Assembly (NCBI RefSeq): GCF_003947415.1
Contig: NZ_QHKL01000001.1
Coordinates: forward strand, 1,116,001-1,180,000
Origin: Amycolatopsis sp. WAC 01376
GTDB lineage: Bacteria; Actinomycetota; Actinomycetes; Mycobacteriales; Pseudonocardiaceae
Length of the DNA stretch: 64,000 nt
Direction of reading: 5' to 3'
Shown: positions 52,691-62,053 of the stretch, piece by piece
Position numbering within the stretch: the stretch's first letter is position 1
How the letters are laid out: each line of letters begins with the position of its first letter
Program-made: the position numbers and the translations under genes
Notes under the pieces: model-generated
What the model was told of the DNA's origin: nothing
What the model saw: only the letters and a program-made list of their open reading frames with translations
Database searches by the model: none

Positions 52691-53401
52691 GTGGGTATTC
52701 CGGCGTGGATCTGGTTCGTCATCGCCGCCGTCGCCTTGGTGGCGGGGCTGGCGCTGCTCGCGGCCGACCGGGCGAAGGAGGGCTCGCGCAATCGCGAGCG
52801 AATGCGCTGGGCCGAGTTGCGCGGCTGGCAGTTCGTCGAAGAGGACGAGCGGCTGCCGCGGCAGTGGTCCAAGGGCGCGATCGGATACTTCGGCGCGCAG
52901 CTGGCGGTCAACGTCGTGGCCGGGTCCACCTTCACCTCCGACGGGCGGCGCCCGGTCTTCATCTTCGACATCGAGACCGAGGGCCAGATCCCGGCGGTCG
53001 TGGTCGCCGTCCGGTGCAACCGTGTGCACGAGGTGCCGCTGGAGATGTGGCTGTCCAGCGTGCCGTTCCAGCGCCAGGACATGCCCGAGATGCTCGGCCC
53101 GATCGGCCAGCGCTACGCCTTCGCCGACGACTCCGAGGGCGCCCGCAAGGTGATCACGCAGGACCTCGTCGACGCGGCCGATTCACTCGGCGGCGACGTC
53201 GGCGTGGCGTGGCTGGAGAACGAGTGGGTGCTCGCGAGCGTCGCCCCGAACGCCGGGCCGTCGCGGCTCGAGCGGCTGCTGCGCGACCTCGGCGAGATCG
53301 CCGACATCGTCGACCCGTTCGACGAGGAGTACGACAACGCCTCGACCCCGGGCCGCCACTGGCAGGCCGAGGCCGCCGACGACATCGAGCCGCAGGGCTA
53401 G
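52691..53401 (+). CDS. Hypothetical protein with N-terminal membrane helix
   Basis: A 236-residue protein. GTG 52691 opens VGIPAWIWFVIAAVALVAGL, one transmembrane helix at about 5-26. A 200-residue soluble part follows (WAELRGWQFVEEDERLPRQW, FIFDIETEGQIPAVVVAV, PSRLERLLRDLGEIADIVD) that looks like a compact domain of unknown fold. In M. tuberculosis a conserved membrane or secreted protein gene also lies next to clpB, so this may be its counterpart; that match is by position, not shown. Start is 200 bases from clpB, and the last four bases overlap the next, convergent gene. Confidence 0.7.
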   Translation: MGIPAWIWFVIAAVALVAGLALLAADRAKEGSRNRERMRWAELRGWQFVEEDERLPRQWSKGAIGYFGAQLAVNVVAGSTFTSDGRRPVFIFDIETEGQIPAVVVAVRCNRVHEVPLEMWLSSVPFQRQDMPEMLGPIGQRYAFADDSEGARKVITQDLVDAADSLGGDVGVAWLENEWVLASVAPNAGPSRLERLLRDLGEIADIVDPFDEEYDNASTPGRHWQAEAADDIEPQG

Positions 53402-54522
53402 GAACGCTCGAGTTCCAACGGAAGCGCTCCGGCGGTCGCGCCGGTGTGCCACGACTGACCGAGCACGGTCAGATCCAGCGTCCCGGACTGCGTCACCCGC
53501 CCCGCCTGTGCGGGATCGGTGGTCGGCAGGACGCCGCGCAAGGTCGTCGTCGTGGTGCCGCGGGCGGATGCCGCGTCGCCGATGCCGAGGTCTCCGCTGA
53601 TCCGGTGCGAACCGGCGCCGGTGAGCCCGGCGCCGTGCTGCGCCAGTTCCATGTCCTGCCCGGTGGTCACCAGCCCGGACGACGGGCCGATGGTGCCGCC
53701 GAGCGCGTGTTCCTGGCCGAAGCCGGTGCCGGAGCCGACGTCCAGCGGCAGGAGCCCCTTGAACCGGCCGTTGCCGTGCTGCGCCGACGTCGTCCCGACG
53801 GCGGCGAGTTCGCCGACATCGACGGCGTGCCCGGAAGACCGGCCCGCCTCCAGCACGCCGCCGAGGTCACCGGAGAAACCGCCGTCGAGCCGCAGGGCCC
53901 GGTCGAGGCCGCCGCCGACGTGCTGTTCCGTCTCGTTGATCACGCCGACCCCGGGCAGCGGCCGGACGGCGTGATAAGTCCCCTCGGCCGCGCGGAGACC
54001 GCGGCTGTCCTCGGAAACAAGGGTGGGGACGCCGGTGAGCGTGGCCTCGGTCAACCGGGTGCCGGTCCGCTCGAGTTCCGTCTCGTTCCCGGCGACGACA
54101 CTGCCGTAGCGGTCGAGCTTCACCGCTTCCCGCTGGCCTTGCTTGACGGCTTCGGTGGTCTTCGCAGCGGCGAGCACTCCGACCTTGTCCGGACGGGCCG
54201 TGACACCTTCGCGGGTCTCGACGGTCTCGCTCACCGACCGGCGGACGTCCGCGACGGCTTTGACGTCGCCGACGTCCTTGCTGAAGACGTCCCGTTCGGT
54301 GTTGGTCAGGAAACCGCGGAAGACGGACGTGTCGCCTTCGCTGGTGAAGCCGACACCGCGATCGAGGGTGCCTTCGCGCTGGTGATCGAGTGGAAGCGGG
54401 ATCGACGGATCGGTCTGGGCGGCGAGTGCGCCGGCCGGACCGGCGAACAACAAGGCCAGCGGCGCCGCGCCGGCCGCTACTTTGGGCAGGTAGCTCGGCT
54501 TGCGCCTGCTGTGCTTCCCCAT
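53398..54522 (-). CDS. Secreted protein of unknown family
   Basis: A 374-residue exported protein with a Sec signal ([20 protein letters not shown] and on, cleavage near ALAA). The mature part is hydrophilic, Gly/Thr/Ser-rich and has no cysteines that I noticed. Segments repeat loosely ([53 protein letters not shown]), suggesting a beta-rich repetitive fold or an adhesin-like stalk. No known domain recognised. The ATG at 54522 is the first that gives a signal peptide. Convergent with the preceding gene. Confidence 0.6.
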   Translation of the reverse strand: MGKHSRRKPSYLPKVAAGAAPLALLFAGPAGALAAQTDPSIPLPLDHQREGTLDRGVGFTSEGDTSVFRGFLTNTERDVFSKDVGDVKAVADVRRSVSETVETREGVTARPDKVGVLAAAKTTEAVKQGQREAVKLDRYGSVVAGNETELERTGTRLTEATLTGVPTLVSEDSRGLRAAEGTYHAVRPLPGVGVINETEQHVGGGLDRALRLDGGFSGDLGGVLEAGRSSGHAVDVGELAAVGTTSAQHGNGRFKGLLPLDVGSGTGFGQEHALGGTIGPSSGLVTTGQDMELAQHGAGLTGAGSHRISGDLGIGDAASARGTTTTTLRGVLPTTDPAQAGRVTQSGTLDLTVLGQSWHTGATAGALPLELERS

Positions 54523-54643
54523 GGGGCCGGACGATACTTCCCGACTTGAGCGGTTGCACGTCAAATCCCCACGGTGGGTGACCCCCACACTCGCCCCTTC
54601 AGGCACTCTCCGCCGAACCCGACCGAGGAGTAGGTTCGGCGAC

Positions 54644-55411
54644 ATGACCCAGACCGCACTGATCACCGGCGCCACCGCCGGCATCGGCGCGCAGTTCGCG
54701 CGCACGCTCGCCGCCGAGGCGTACGACCTCGTGCTCGTCGCTCGCGACGTCGACCGGCTGGAGAGCTTCGCCGCGGAACTGGTCGATGCGCACGGTGTCG
54801 ACGTCGTCGTCCTGCCCGCCGATCTGTCCGAAGTGGACGGACGTGCGCTGGTCGAGACCCGGCTGGCCGAAGAGCCGGTGGACCTCCTGGTGAACAACGC
54901 GGGCTTCGGGCTCAACGGCGACTTCTGGACCATCCCGCCGGACGCACTGCAACGTCAGCTCGACGTCAACGTCACCGCCGTCCTGCGGCTCACCCGCGCG
55001 GCGCTGCCGGGGATGATCGACCGCGGCGAAGGCGCGATCATCAACGTCAGCTCGGTCGCGGGCTTCTTCAGTGGCCGCGGTTCGACGTACACGGCCAGCA
55101 AGAACTGGGTCACCTCGTTCACCGAGGGCATCGCCGCCTCGCTGCCCAAGAACATCCGCATGATGGCGCTCTGCCCCGGGTTCACCACCACGGAGTTCCA
55201 CGAGCGGGCCGGACTGGCCAAACCCGGTCCGAAGGCGTTCTGGCTCGGCGTCGACCAGGTCGTGGACGAGGCGCTCGCGGATCTGCGCCGCGGCAAGGTG
55301 ATCTCGGTGCCGAGCCTGCAGTACAAGGCACTCGTCGCGGTCGGCGGACTGCTGCCGCGCGCGGTGCTGCGGAAGCTCGGCGGCGGGTTCGGCGGCAAGG
55401 GTCGCACTTAG
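54644..55411 (+). CDS. Short-chain dehydrogenase/reductase
   Basis: A 255-residue classical SDR: NAD(P) fold [24 protein letters not shown] ([14 protein letters not shown]), Ser in [11 protein letters not shown] and YTASK catalytic pair ([15 protein letters not shown]). The C-terminal [15 protein letters not shown] is basic and could touch membrane. Members of this subgroup (DltE/YdfG-like) reduce diverse carbonyls. Substrate unknown. ATG 54644 follows CGAGGAG at a long spacing. Convergent with mgtC. Confidence 0.92.
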   Translation: MTQTALITGATAGIGAQFARTLAAEAYDLVLVARDVDRLESFAAELVDAHGVDVVVLPADLSEVDGRALVETRLAEEPVDLLVNNAGFGLNGDFWTIPPDALQRQLDVNVTAVLRLTRAALPGMIDRGEGAIINVSSVAGFFSGRGSTYTASKNWVTSFTEGIAASLPKNIRMMALCPGFTTTEFHERAGLAKPGPKAFWLGVDQVVDEALADLRRGKVISVPSLQYKALVAVGGLLPRAVLRKLGGGFGGKGRT

Positions 55412-55419
55412 GACACGGC

Positions 55420-56100
55420 CTAGTCGTCGTCCGCGGTTTCGATCGACCGCACGCCGTCGGCCCCGGCGAGCACGGTGGGGGCGGCGGTGGCGTCGGGGCC
55501 GGTGAGGTCGAGCGTCACCGTCACTTCGCCGTCGCGGTCGTCGGCGATCCGCAGGGAAGTGATCGACCATCGATGGCTCGTGCAAAGTGCCAGCAGATCA
55601 CGCAGAACCCCTTGCCCGTCCACATAACTCACGCGCAGCCTGGTCGTGCGCGTGCCGCCGGGAAGCCGTGCGGTCAGCCGGGTGAAACCGAGCACCACCA
55701 CGAAATGCATGGCCGTCACCACGACGGCCAGCAGCAGTAATCCGGCGCCCGCCGCCATGCCGATGGCCGCGGTCTCCCAGACGGCGGCGGCCGTGGTGAG
55801 TCCCCGGATCGCGCCCTGTCTGGTGATGATCAGCCCGGCGCCGAGGAAACCGACACCGGAGACGATCTGCGCGGCGATCCGGGACGGGTCGAGTACCACC
55901 TGCCCGGTCGCGAGGATATCGCCGAAACCGTACTTACTGACCAAAAGGATCAACGCGGACGCGGTGCCCACGATGGTCTGCGTCCGCAGTCCGGCGCTCT
56001 TGCCCCTGAGCTGCCGTTCCAGTCCGATCGCCGCCGACAGCGCGAACGCCGTCGTCAGCTCACCGATCTGGAGCCAGCCTTGTCCGTTGGAGAGCATCAC
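55420..56100 (-). CDS. MgtC/SapB-family membrane protein
   Basis: A 226-residue protein with about five helices in the N-terminal half (IGLERQLRGKSAGLRTQTIVG is the MgtC signature; ASALILLV, QIVSGVGFLGAGLII and AVWETAAIGMAAGAG follow) and a C-terminal ACT-like domain (LRVSYVDGQGVLRDLLALC, SLRIADDRDGEVTV). MgtC proteins aid growth in low magnesium and modulate ATP synthase in pathogens. It lies alone and divergent from the PepSY gene. No magnesium riboswitch is visible in the 60-base gap. Confidence 0.9.
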   Translation of the reverse strand: MMLSNGQGWLQIGELTTAFALSAAIGLERQLRGKSAGLRTQTIVGTASALILLVSKYGFGDILATGQVVLDPSRIAAQIVSGVGFLGAGLIITRQGAIRGLTTAAAVWETAAIGMAAGAGLLLLAVVVTAMHFVVVLGFTRLTARLPGGTRTTRLRVSYVDGQGVLRDLLALCTSHRWSITSLRIADDRDGEVTVTLDLTGPDATAAPTVLAGADGVRSIETADDD

Positions 56101-56160
56101 CCCACATTGTCATCCCGCGGAAGACGGTTCGAGCCCCTGCCGGACGGGTACGCGTGGATC

Positions 56161-56643
56161 ATGAAGTCATCACTTCTTGTCATCGCGGTGGCGCTGACGC
56201 TGGCCGCCTGTTCCACCGAACAGGCACCCGCCCCGGCGGCACCGGGGCCGGTCGAAGCCCAGCCGGTGAAGGCGATCCAAGCGGCGGCGGGCGCTTTGCC
56301 CGACGGACGGGTGTTCGACGTGGAGCCCGTGAACGACGGGTGGGAGATCAAGGTCGCGTCGCACGGGCAGGAACACAAGGTGCGCGTGAGCCCGGACGGC
56401 GGCCAGGTCCTCGGCAAGCAACAGACGGCCAAGCCGAGCGACGACTTGGCGAAGGTCGAGCAGGCGGGTGTGGACGCGGTCAAGGCACTTCAGGCCGCGC
56501 AGCAACGTCAGCCGGGCGACCTCGACGAGATGGAGGTCGACTACGCCGCCGACGGCACCCTTGTCTGGGAGGTGGGGCTCCGCGACGGCAAGGGGATCGA
56601 GCACGACGTCAACGTCGACGCCAGGACCGGCGCGGTGAGGTAG
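56161..56643 (+). CDS. PepSY-domain lipoprotein
   Basis: A 160-residue lipoprotein with lipobox TLAAC near residue 17. Two PepSY-type repeats follow: FDVEPVNDGWEIKVASHGQEHKVRVSPDGG and YAADGTLVWEVGLRDGKGIEHDVNVDARTG. PepSY domains inhibit or fold extracytoplasmic proteases. It is 71 bases upstream of an ABC exporter gene pair, with which it may be co-transcribed. The full function is not known. Confidence 0.85.
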   Translation: MKSSLLVIAVALTLAACSTEQAPAPAAPGPVEAQPVKAIQAAAGALPDGRVFDVEPVNDGWEIKVASHGQEHKVRVSPDGGQVLGKQQTAKPSDDLAKVEQAGVDAVKALQAAQQRQPGDLDEMEVDYAADGTLVWEVGLRDGKGIEHDVNVDARTGAVR

Positions 56644-56714
56644 GGCCCGCCCCACCAAGGAGACGCACGTTCGCACCAGGGTGTGTCCGGCCGGGAATTC
56701 CTAAGGTTTTCCCC

Positions 56715-57473
56715 ATGAACACTGGGTGGAACGGTGACGCGGTCCGGCTCGACGGCGTCCGCAAGGAATACGGCAAGGGCGTCGTCGCCCTGGACGGGGT
56801 GACGCTGGCGTTCCCGCGCGGCGGTTTCACCGCGGTGATGGGCCCCTCTGGCTCGGGCAAGAGCACCTTCCTGCACTGCGCGGCCGGGCTGGACCGGCCG
56901 ACGTCGGGGTCCGTCGTACTCGACGGGCAGGAACTGGCCGGGATGAACGAAACGAAGCTGACGAAGCTGCGCCGCGACCGGGTCGGGTTCATCTTCCAGG
57001 CCTTCAACCTGCTCCCGGCGCTGACGGTCGAGCAGAACGTCACGCTCCCGCAGCAGCTGGCCGGCGCCAAGCCGGACCGCCGGGTCGTCGAGGAGATGCT
57101 GACCCGCGTCGGACTTTCCGGCCGCCGCAAGCACTTTCCCGGCGAACTGTCCGGCGGGCAGGCGCAGCGCGTCGCGATCGCGCGGGCGCTGGTCACCCGG
57201 CCCGCGGTGGTGTTCGCCGACGAGCCGACCGGCGCGCTCGACACCCGCACCGCCGCCGAAGTCCTCGCGCTGCTGCGCGATTCGGTCCGGACGACCGGCC
57301 AGACGGTGATCATGGTGACCCACGATCCGATGGCCGCCTCCTACGCCGACCGCGTCATCTTTCTCGCCGACGGCCGGATCGCGGACGAACTGCACGCGCC
57401 GACGGCGGACGTCGTCGCCGAACGCATGATCCACCTGGGTGCCTGGGGCAGCCAGGTCAGGGCCGGTGCGTGA
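56715..57473 (+). CDS. ABC transporter ATP-binding protein (MacB/LolD type)
   Basis: A 252-residue ATPase: Walker A GPSGSGKST, Q-loop FIFQAFNLLPAL, signature LSGGQAQRVAIARAL, Walker B VVFADEPTGALD and the H-loop MVTHDP. The FNLLPxLTVEQNV stretch is typical of the MacB/LolD/FtsE branch that pairs with FtsX-type permeases. The stop TGA shares one base with the permease ATG. It drives mechanotransmission or export at the envelope. Confidence 0.95.
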   Translation: MNTGWNGDAVRLDGVRKEYGKGVVALDGVTLAFPRGGFTAVMGPSGSGKSTFLHCAAGLDRPTSGSVVLDGQELAGMNETKLTKLRRDRVGFIFQAFNLLPALTVEQNVTLPQQLAGAKPDRRVVEEMLTRVGLSGRRKHFPGELSGGQAQRVAIARALVTRPAVVFADEPTGALDTRTAAEVLALLRDSVRTTGQTVIMVTHDPMAASYADRVIFLADGRIADELHAPTADVVAERMIHLGAWGSQVRAGA

Positions 57474-60007
57474 TGCTGCGACTCGCCTTCCGGACCCTGC
57501 GCCTGCGCAAGGGCGGATTCATCGGCACCTTCATCGCCGTCTTCTTCGGCGCGTTGATCGTCGCCTCCTGCGGAGGCCTGATGGAGACCGGGATCCGCAG
57601 CAACGCGGAACCCCAGCGCCTCGCCGCCGCGCCGATCGTCGTCACCGGCGGCCAGACCTTCGCACTGCCCAAGGCGGACCCCGCCTCCCTCGAAGCCGGT
57701 GACAAGCGCAAATTCGAGGACGCGAGGCTCCCCGAGCGTGTGCGGCTCGACGACGGGCTGGTTTCCCGCCTGCGGTCCGTCCCCGGTGTCTCGGACGTCG
57801 TCGGTGAAGTGAGCTTCCCGCTCGCGGCTGGCGGCAAGCCCGCCCTCGGCCACGCTTGGGACTCCGCCGCGCTGACCCCGTACACGCTGGCCGAGGGGCT
57901 CGCGCCCGCCGCGGGCGAGGTCGTCGTCGAGTCGACGTCCGGTTTCAAACCCGGCGACCGGATCGACGTCGCCGCCCACGGCGAAAGCGAAGGCTTCCGG
58001 GTGTCGGGCGTGGCCGGTGCGCCGCGTTCGATCACACAGGCCGCCATGTTCTTCTCCGCCGCCGACGCCGCCCGGCTCTCCGGTTACCCCGGCAAGGCCG
58101 ACGTCATCGGCGTCTTCACCGACCCGGGCGCCGACATCGAAGCGGTGCAGGCGAAGGTCGCCGAGGTCGCGACCGGCGCGAACGTCCTGAGCGGAATCGA
58201 CCGCGGTGTCGCGGAGTTCCCCGAGGCCGATTCGAGCGGGACGAACCTGATCGTCATCGCCGCGGTGTCCGGTGGGCTTTCGGTGATGGTCGCGATGTTC
58301 GTCGTCGCCAGCACGCTCAGCCTGTCCACCCAGCAGCGTTCGCGTGAACTCGCGCTGATGCGGGCGATCGGCACGACCCCGCGCCAGCTCCGGCGCATGG
58401 TGCTCGGCGAAGCGCTGGCCGTCGGCCTGCTCGCCACCGCACTCGCCGCCGCCCTCGGCCCGTTCCTCGGCGAGTGGCTGTTCGGGCAGCTCATCGAAAA
58501 CGGTGTGGTGCCCGGGGTTCTGCGGTTCTACCAAGGCTGGCTGCCCGCCGTCGTCGGTGCGGGCGCCGCGATGCTCGCGGTGTTCATCGCCGCCTTCTTC
58601 GCGGGCCGCCGCGCCGGGAAGATCCGGCCGACCGAGGCACTCGCCGAGGCCGCGGTGACCCGCCGCTGGCTGACCCCGACGCGGGTCGTGTTCGCCGCCC
58701 TCTGCTTCGGCGGCGGCACCGCGCTGGCCATCGTGACCGTCGCGGTGATGACCGGCCCGATCGCGGCCAGCACCGCCGGACCCGCGGTGATCCTCTGGGC
58801 GCTCGGCGTCGCGATGATCACCCCCGGCGTCGCCAAGGCGATGACGGCGATCCTGCAGTGGCCGATGCGCCTGTTCGGCGGGATCTCCGGGCACCTCGCC
58901 GTGCTCAACACCCGTGCGGGCATCGTCCGGGCGGCGGGCGCGGTCACCCCGATCATGCTCGCCGTCGGGATCGCGACCGCGAACATCTACCTGCAGACCA
59001 CCCAGGAGGAACTGGCGAACCAGGCGTTCACCGAAGACGTCCGCGCCGACGCCGTGATCGCCTCCGCGGCGGGTGGGCTGTCCCCGGACCTCGTCCAGCG
59101 GATCCAGGCCGTGCCCGGGGTCGCCGGAGCGTCCGAGTACGTCACCAGCAGCGTGTTCCTCGAGGAGCCGTACGACTCCTCCGACGAGGGCCGTCCGGCG
59201 ATCGGTCTCACCGCCTCCGGCGCGGCCGCGACCACCGACACCAAGGTGACCCAGGGCGACCTGAAGGCGTTGACCGGGATGACCGTCGCGCTCCCCGAGG
59301 TCTTCGCGAAGGACTTCGGCCGCGGCGTCGGCGACAAGCTGAGCCTGCGGCTCGGCGACGGCACCCCGGACGGCGTCAAGGTCGTCGCGGTGACCAGTCA
59401 GCGCCGCGGTTTCGAGAGCCTGCTGCTCCCGGCCGGTCTGCTGGCCCCGCACACCACCGCCGGGCTCGCCCCGCAGATGCTGGTCCGCGCCACCCCGGAC
59501 GTCGATCCGGCGGCGCTCACCGAACGCCTTCGCGAGGCGACGGCCGGGCAGCCGGTGTCCGTCGGCGACCGGGACGCGCTCGTCGCGGCGCACGCGAAGG
59601 ACCAGGCCGTCGGCGCGTGGGTGAACTACCTGCTGGTCGGGATGATCATCGCCTACACGGTGATTTCGGTGGCCAACACGCTGGTGATGGCGACGGTGCG
59701 GCGGCGCCGCGAGTTCGGCCTCCAGCGGCTCACCGGCTCGACCAGGGCGCAGGTGCTGCGGATGGCCGGCTACGAAGGCGGGCTCGTCGCGCTGCTCGGG
59801 ATCGTGCTCGGCACCGTCGTCGCGGCGGGCTCGATCGTCCCGTTCTGCCTGGTGGCGACCGATTCCCTGCTGCCGATGGGCTCCCCGCTGATCTACCTGT
59901 CCATCATCGGGCTCGCCGCGACGCTCGCGCTGGCGGCGACCCTGGTCCCGGCCTGGCTGGCGACCCGCGGGCAGGCCGTGGACGCCGCGACATCCGGCAG
60001 TGACTGA
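57473..60007 (+). CDS. ABC transporter permease, FtsX-like
   Basis: An 844-residue permease with two FtsX domains: one transmembrane helix near the start, a 220-residue extracytoplasmic domain (the MacB periplasmic-type core), three helices at about 260-400 (LIVIAAVSGGLSVMVAMFVV; STLSLSTQQRSRELALMRAIG), then helices at about 410-450, a second outer domain and three more helices at about 720-835 (VISVANTLVMATVRRRREFG). It pairs with the preceding ATPase. The extra N-terminal half doubles the usual length. Exports a lipid, peptide or signal; unknown. Confidence 0.9.
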   Translation: MLRLAFRTLRLRKGGFIGTFIAVFFGALIVASCGGLMETGIRSNAEPQRLAAAPIVVTGGQTFALPKADPASLEAGDKRKFEDARLPERVRLDDGLVSRLRSVPGVSDVVGEVSFPLAAGGKPALGHAWDSAALTPYTLAEGLAPAAGEVVVESTSGFKPGDRIDVAAHGESEGFRVSGVAGAPRSITQAAMFFSAADAARLSGYPGKADVIGVFTDPGADIEAVQAKVAEVATGANVLSGIDRGVAEFPEADSSGTNLIVIAAVSGGLSVMVAMFVVASTLSLSTQQRSRELALMRAIGTTPRQLRRMVLGEALAVGLLATALAAALGPFLGEWLFGQLIENGVVPGVLRFYQGWLPAVVGAGAAMLAVFIAAFFAGRRAGKIRPTEALAEAAVTRRWLTPTRVVFAALCFGGGTALAIVTVAVMTGPIAASTAGPAVILWALGVAMITPGVAKAMTAILQWPMRLFGGISGHLAVLNTRAGIVRAAGAVTPIMLAVGIATANIYLQTTQEELANQAFTEDVRADAVIASAAGGLSPDLVQRIQAVPGVAGASEYVTSSVFLEEPYDSSDEGRPAIGLTASGAAATTDTKVTQGDLKALTGMTVALPEVFAKDFGRGVGDKLSLRLGDGTPDGVKVVAVTSQRRGFESLLLPAGLLAPHTTAGLAPQMLVRATPDVDPAALTERLREATAGQPVSVGDRDALVAAHAKDQAVGAWVNYLLVGMIIAYTVISVANTLVMATVRRRREFGLQRLTGSTRAQVLRMAGYEGGLVALLGIVLGTVVAAGSIVPFCLVATDSLLPMGSPLIYLSIIGLAATLALAATLVPAWLATRGQAVDAATSGSD

Positions 60008-60065
60008 GCGCACTGCGGGAAACACCCCGGTGGTGCGCCGCGAGCCGTGTGTAAGACTCTCGGCC

Positions 60066-60629
60066 GTGGCGTACCCCGGTGTTGATCAAGCGGCGAAACT
60101 CGAACTGGCGAGACTGGTCGGCGAACTCTCCGTCGTGCACGGCAAGGTGACCTTGTCCTCCGGCAAGGAAGCCGACTACTACATCGATCTCCGGCGGGCG
60201 ACGCTGCATCACGCGGCCGCCCCGCTCATCGGGAAGCTGCTCCGCCAGCTCACGCACGACTGGGACTACGTCGCCGCCGGCGGCCTGACCCTCGGCGCGG
60301 ACCCGGTGGCGCTGGCCATGCTGCACTCCGCGGCCACCGACGGCGTCGTGCTCGACGCGTTCGTCGTCCGCAAGGGCGCCAAGGCGCACGGCATGCAGCG
60401 ACGGATCGAAGGCGTCGAGGTGCTCGGGCAGCGCGTGCTGGCCGTCGAGGACACCTCGACCACCGGCGGCAGCGTGCTCACCGCCGACGAGGCGCTGCGC
60501 GAGGCCGGAGCGAACGTGGTCGGCGTCGCGACCGTCGTCGACAGGGACACCGGAGCGCGCGAGGCCATCGAGAAGGAAGGCCTCGAATACCGTTACATTC
60601 TGAACAAGGACGACCTCGGTCTGTCCTGA
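60066..60629 (+). CDS. pyrE: Orotate phosphoribosyltransferase
   Basis: A 187-residue enzyme: VVHGKVTLSSGKEADYYIDLRRATL at the N-terminus, the PRPP loop VLAVEDTSTTGGSVLTADEAL, and VVRKGAKAHGMQRRIEG as the flexible catalytic loop. It makes OMP from orotate and PRPP in pyrimidine synthesis. GTG 60066 is chosen as it gives the common length; the frame is open upstream to 60000, overlapping the permease stop. Alone as pyrE, as in other actinobacteria. A structured region and terminator follow. Confidence 0.95.
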   Translation: MAYPGVDQAAKLELARLVGELSVVHGKVTLSSGKEADYYIDLRRATLHHAAAPLIGKLLRQLTHDWDYVAAGGLTLGADPVALAMLHSAATDGVVLDAFVVRKGAKAHGMQRRIEGVEVLGQRVLAVEDTSTTGGSVLTADEALREAGANVVGVATVVDRDTGAREAIEKEGLEYRYILNKDDLGLS

Positions 60630-60637
60630 CGCCTGCG

Positions 60638-60754
60638 GTGAACCCGCGTCCGCGATCGACGTCGACAGGGCGCTGCTCGGACATTCCCCGTCCCGACGGC
60701 GGATCAGGCGCCCTGCCACCGCGATAGCGGGGCCTTCGGCCGGGGCGGGTTCAC
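60638..60754. other. Structured intergenic region downstream of pyrE
   Basis: Nested inverted repeats: outer GTGAACCCGC (60638-60647) with GCGGGTTCAC (60745-60754); inner CAGGGCGC (60666-60673) with GCGCCCTG (60708-60715); and a tight CCGTC-CC-GACGG hairpin at 60688-60699. A folded RNA of about 120 nt is plausible, ending ahead of the terminator at 60819. It could be a 3' leader piece or an independent small RNA. No family recognised. Confidence 0.35.
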
Positions 60755-60818
60755 GCGTTAGGTCGCGTTTCGGGCCCATCTTCAGCTCCGCCCACTGTCG
60801 CTGAGTAAAGCGTCCCGA

Positions 60819-60859
60819 ACGGGGCATCCTCCGTGGATGAGGAGGATGCCCCGTTTTTT
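60819..60859 (+). terminator. Rho-independent terminator of the pyrE transcript
   Basis: Perfect 14-bp arms (60819-60832, ACGGGGCATCCTCC, and 60841-60854) with an eight-base loop and a run of six T (60854-60859). The best canonical terminator on the plus strand in the window. Confidence 0.93.
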
Positions 60860-60922
60860 CGTGAGCGTTTCTCAATACGAGAGGGGTAACGTCCCAGGTA
60901 GGGGTGTGAAAGGGGGCTTGAG

Positions 60923-61315
60923 GTGGCGGGTTTCCTGGCGAACGTGACAGTCGCGGTGCACATTTTCGCGCTGTTGTTCATCGGATTCGGTGGTTTTCTC
61001 GCGTGGCGGTGGCCGAAGGTGATCTTCGTGCATGTGTTCTTCGCCGCATGGGGGGTCCTCGTCAACGTCTTCCCGTGGCCTTGCCCGTTGACGGCGGCCG
61101 AGAACTACTTCCGGCACCAGCAGGGTCTCGGCGACCTGCCCGGCGGCTTCAACGCCTACTACCTGTACGACACCGTGTTCCCGCGCTCGTCGCTGCCGAT
61201 CGTCGTCGTGATCGCGATGGCGACGGTGATCATCTCCTACGTCGGCACGGTCCAGCGCTGGCGGCACCGTCACCACGACGGGGAAGCACCGGCGCACCGC
61301 GTCAGCATGGGCTGA
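60923..61315 (+). CDS. DUF2784-family membrane protein
   Basis: A 130-residue protein starting at GTG 60923. Four hydrophobic helices: VTVAVHIFALLFIGFGGF, VIFVHVFFAAWGVLVNVF, a central CPLTAAENYFRHQQG with FNAYYLYDTVFP, and SLPIVVVIAMATVII. This is DUF2784, a family of inner-membrane proteins of unknown role. The conserved CPLTxxE motif is intact. The next gene begins 14 bases downstream on the same strand, so they are probably co-transcribed. Confidence 0.85.
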   Translation: MAGFLANVTVAVHIFALLFIGFGGFLAWRWPKVIFVHVFFAAWGVLVNVFPWPCPLTAAENYFRHQQGLGDLPGGFNAYYLYDTVFPRSSLPIVVVIAMATVIISYVGTVQRWRHRHHDGEAPAHRVSMG

Positions 61316-61329
61316 GTGACAATCACCGA

Positions 61330-61983
61330 GTGACTGAGGAAGAAGCCGGTCCCACCGAATGGGTGGCGAAGGAAGAGATCGGCGTCGGTCCGTGGGAGGG
61401 CGAGTGGCCCTCGGACGAGCGCTATGACCCGGAACTCCTGGCGAACGGCGACCGGCGCAACGTCGTCGACCCGTACCGCTACTGGCGGCGCGAGGCCATC
61501 GTGTCCGATGTGGACAGCCGTCGGCACCCGTTCCACGTGGCGATCGAGAACTTCCAGCACGACCACAACATCGGCACCGTGGTCCGGACGGCGAACGCGT
61601 TCGCCGCGGCCGCGGTGCACATCGTCGGGCGGCGGCGCTGGAACCGGCGCGGCGCCATGGTGACCGACCGCTACCAGCACCTTCTCCACCATGAGGACGT
61701 CAACGGGCTGCTGACCTTCGCCGCGACGGAGGGGCTCGCCGTGGTCGCCGTCGACAACACTCCCGGCTCGCAGCCCGTCGAGACCGCCGAACTGCCGCGT
61801 GACTGCGTCCTGCTGTTCGGCCAGGAAGGGCCGGGTCTGTCGGCCGAGGCGCAGAAGACGGCTGCGCTGGTCGTCTCGATCGCGCAGTTCGGCACGACCC
61901 GCTCGATCAACGCCGGCGTCGCCGCCGGGATCGTCATGCACGCCTGGGTCCGGCAGCACGCCGACCTCACCCAAGCCTGGTGA
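61330..61983 (+). CDS. TrmH/SpoU-family RNA methyltransferase
   Basis: A 217-residue protein starting at GTG 61330. The N-terminal 70 residues are acidic and family-specific. The SPOUT domain has HPFHVAIENFQHDHNIGTVVRTANAF (motif 1), LLFGQEGPGLSAEAQ (motif 2) and IAQFGTTRSINAGVAAGIVMHAW (motif 3), the SAM-binding trefoil knot. It methylates ribose 2'-OH of tRNA or rRNA; position unknown. The corresponding gene in M. tuberculosis (Rv0380c) also lies near pyrE and clpB, supporting shared ancestry. Confidence 0.92.
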   Translation: MTEEEAGPTEWVAKEEIGVGPWEGEWPSDERYDPELLANGDRRNVVDPYRYWRREAIVSDVDSRRHPFHVAIENFQHDHNIGTVVRTANAFAAAAVHIVGRRRWNRRGAMVTDRYQHLLHHEDVNGLLTFAATEGLAVVAVDNTPGSQPVETAELPRDCVLLFGQEGPGLSAEAQKTAALVVSIAQFGTTRSINAGVAAGIVMHAWVRQHADLTQAW

Positions 61984-61987
61984 CCTC

Positions 61988-62053
61988 CCGCATTTCGTCC
62001 TCTGAATGCGATCCTTGCGTGTGCAAGTATCGCATTCAGAGGACGAAATGCGG
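61988..62053. repeat. Intergenic palindrome, CTTGC-core family, copy 3
   Basis: Perfect 25-bp arms (61988-62012 and 62029-62053), then, after one mismatch, inner arms CTTGC (62014-62018) and GCAAG (62023-62027) and a GTGT loop. It fills the whole gap between the convergent methyltransferase and oxidoreductase genes. The right arm recurs as a half copy at 43526-43547. Confidence 0.9.

Noticed and set aside
57341..60025. An 894-codon antisense open frame over the ABC permease
   Set aside because: Shadow of the permease gene: compositionally biased (Arg, Gly, Glu, His), no domain, no start context.
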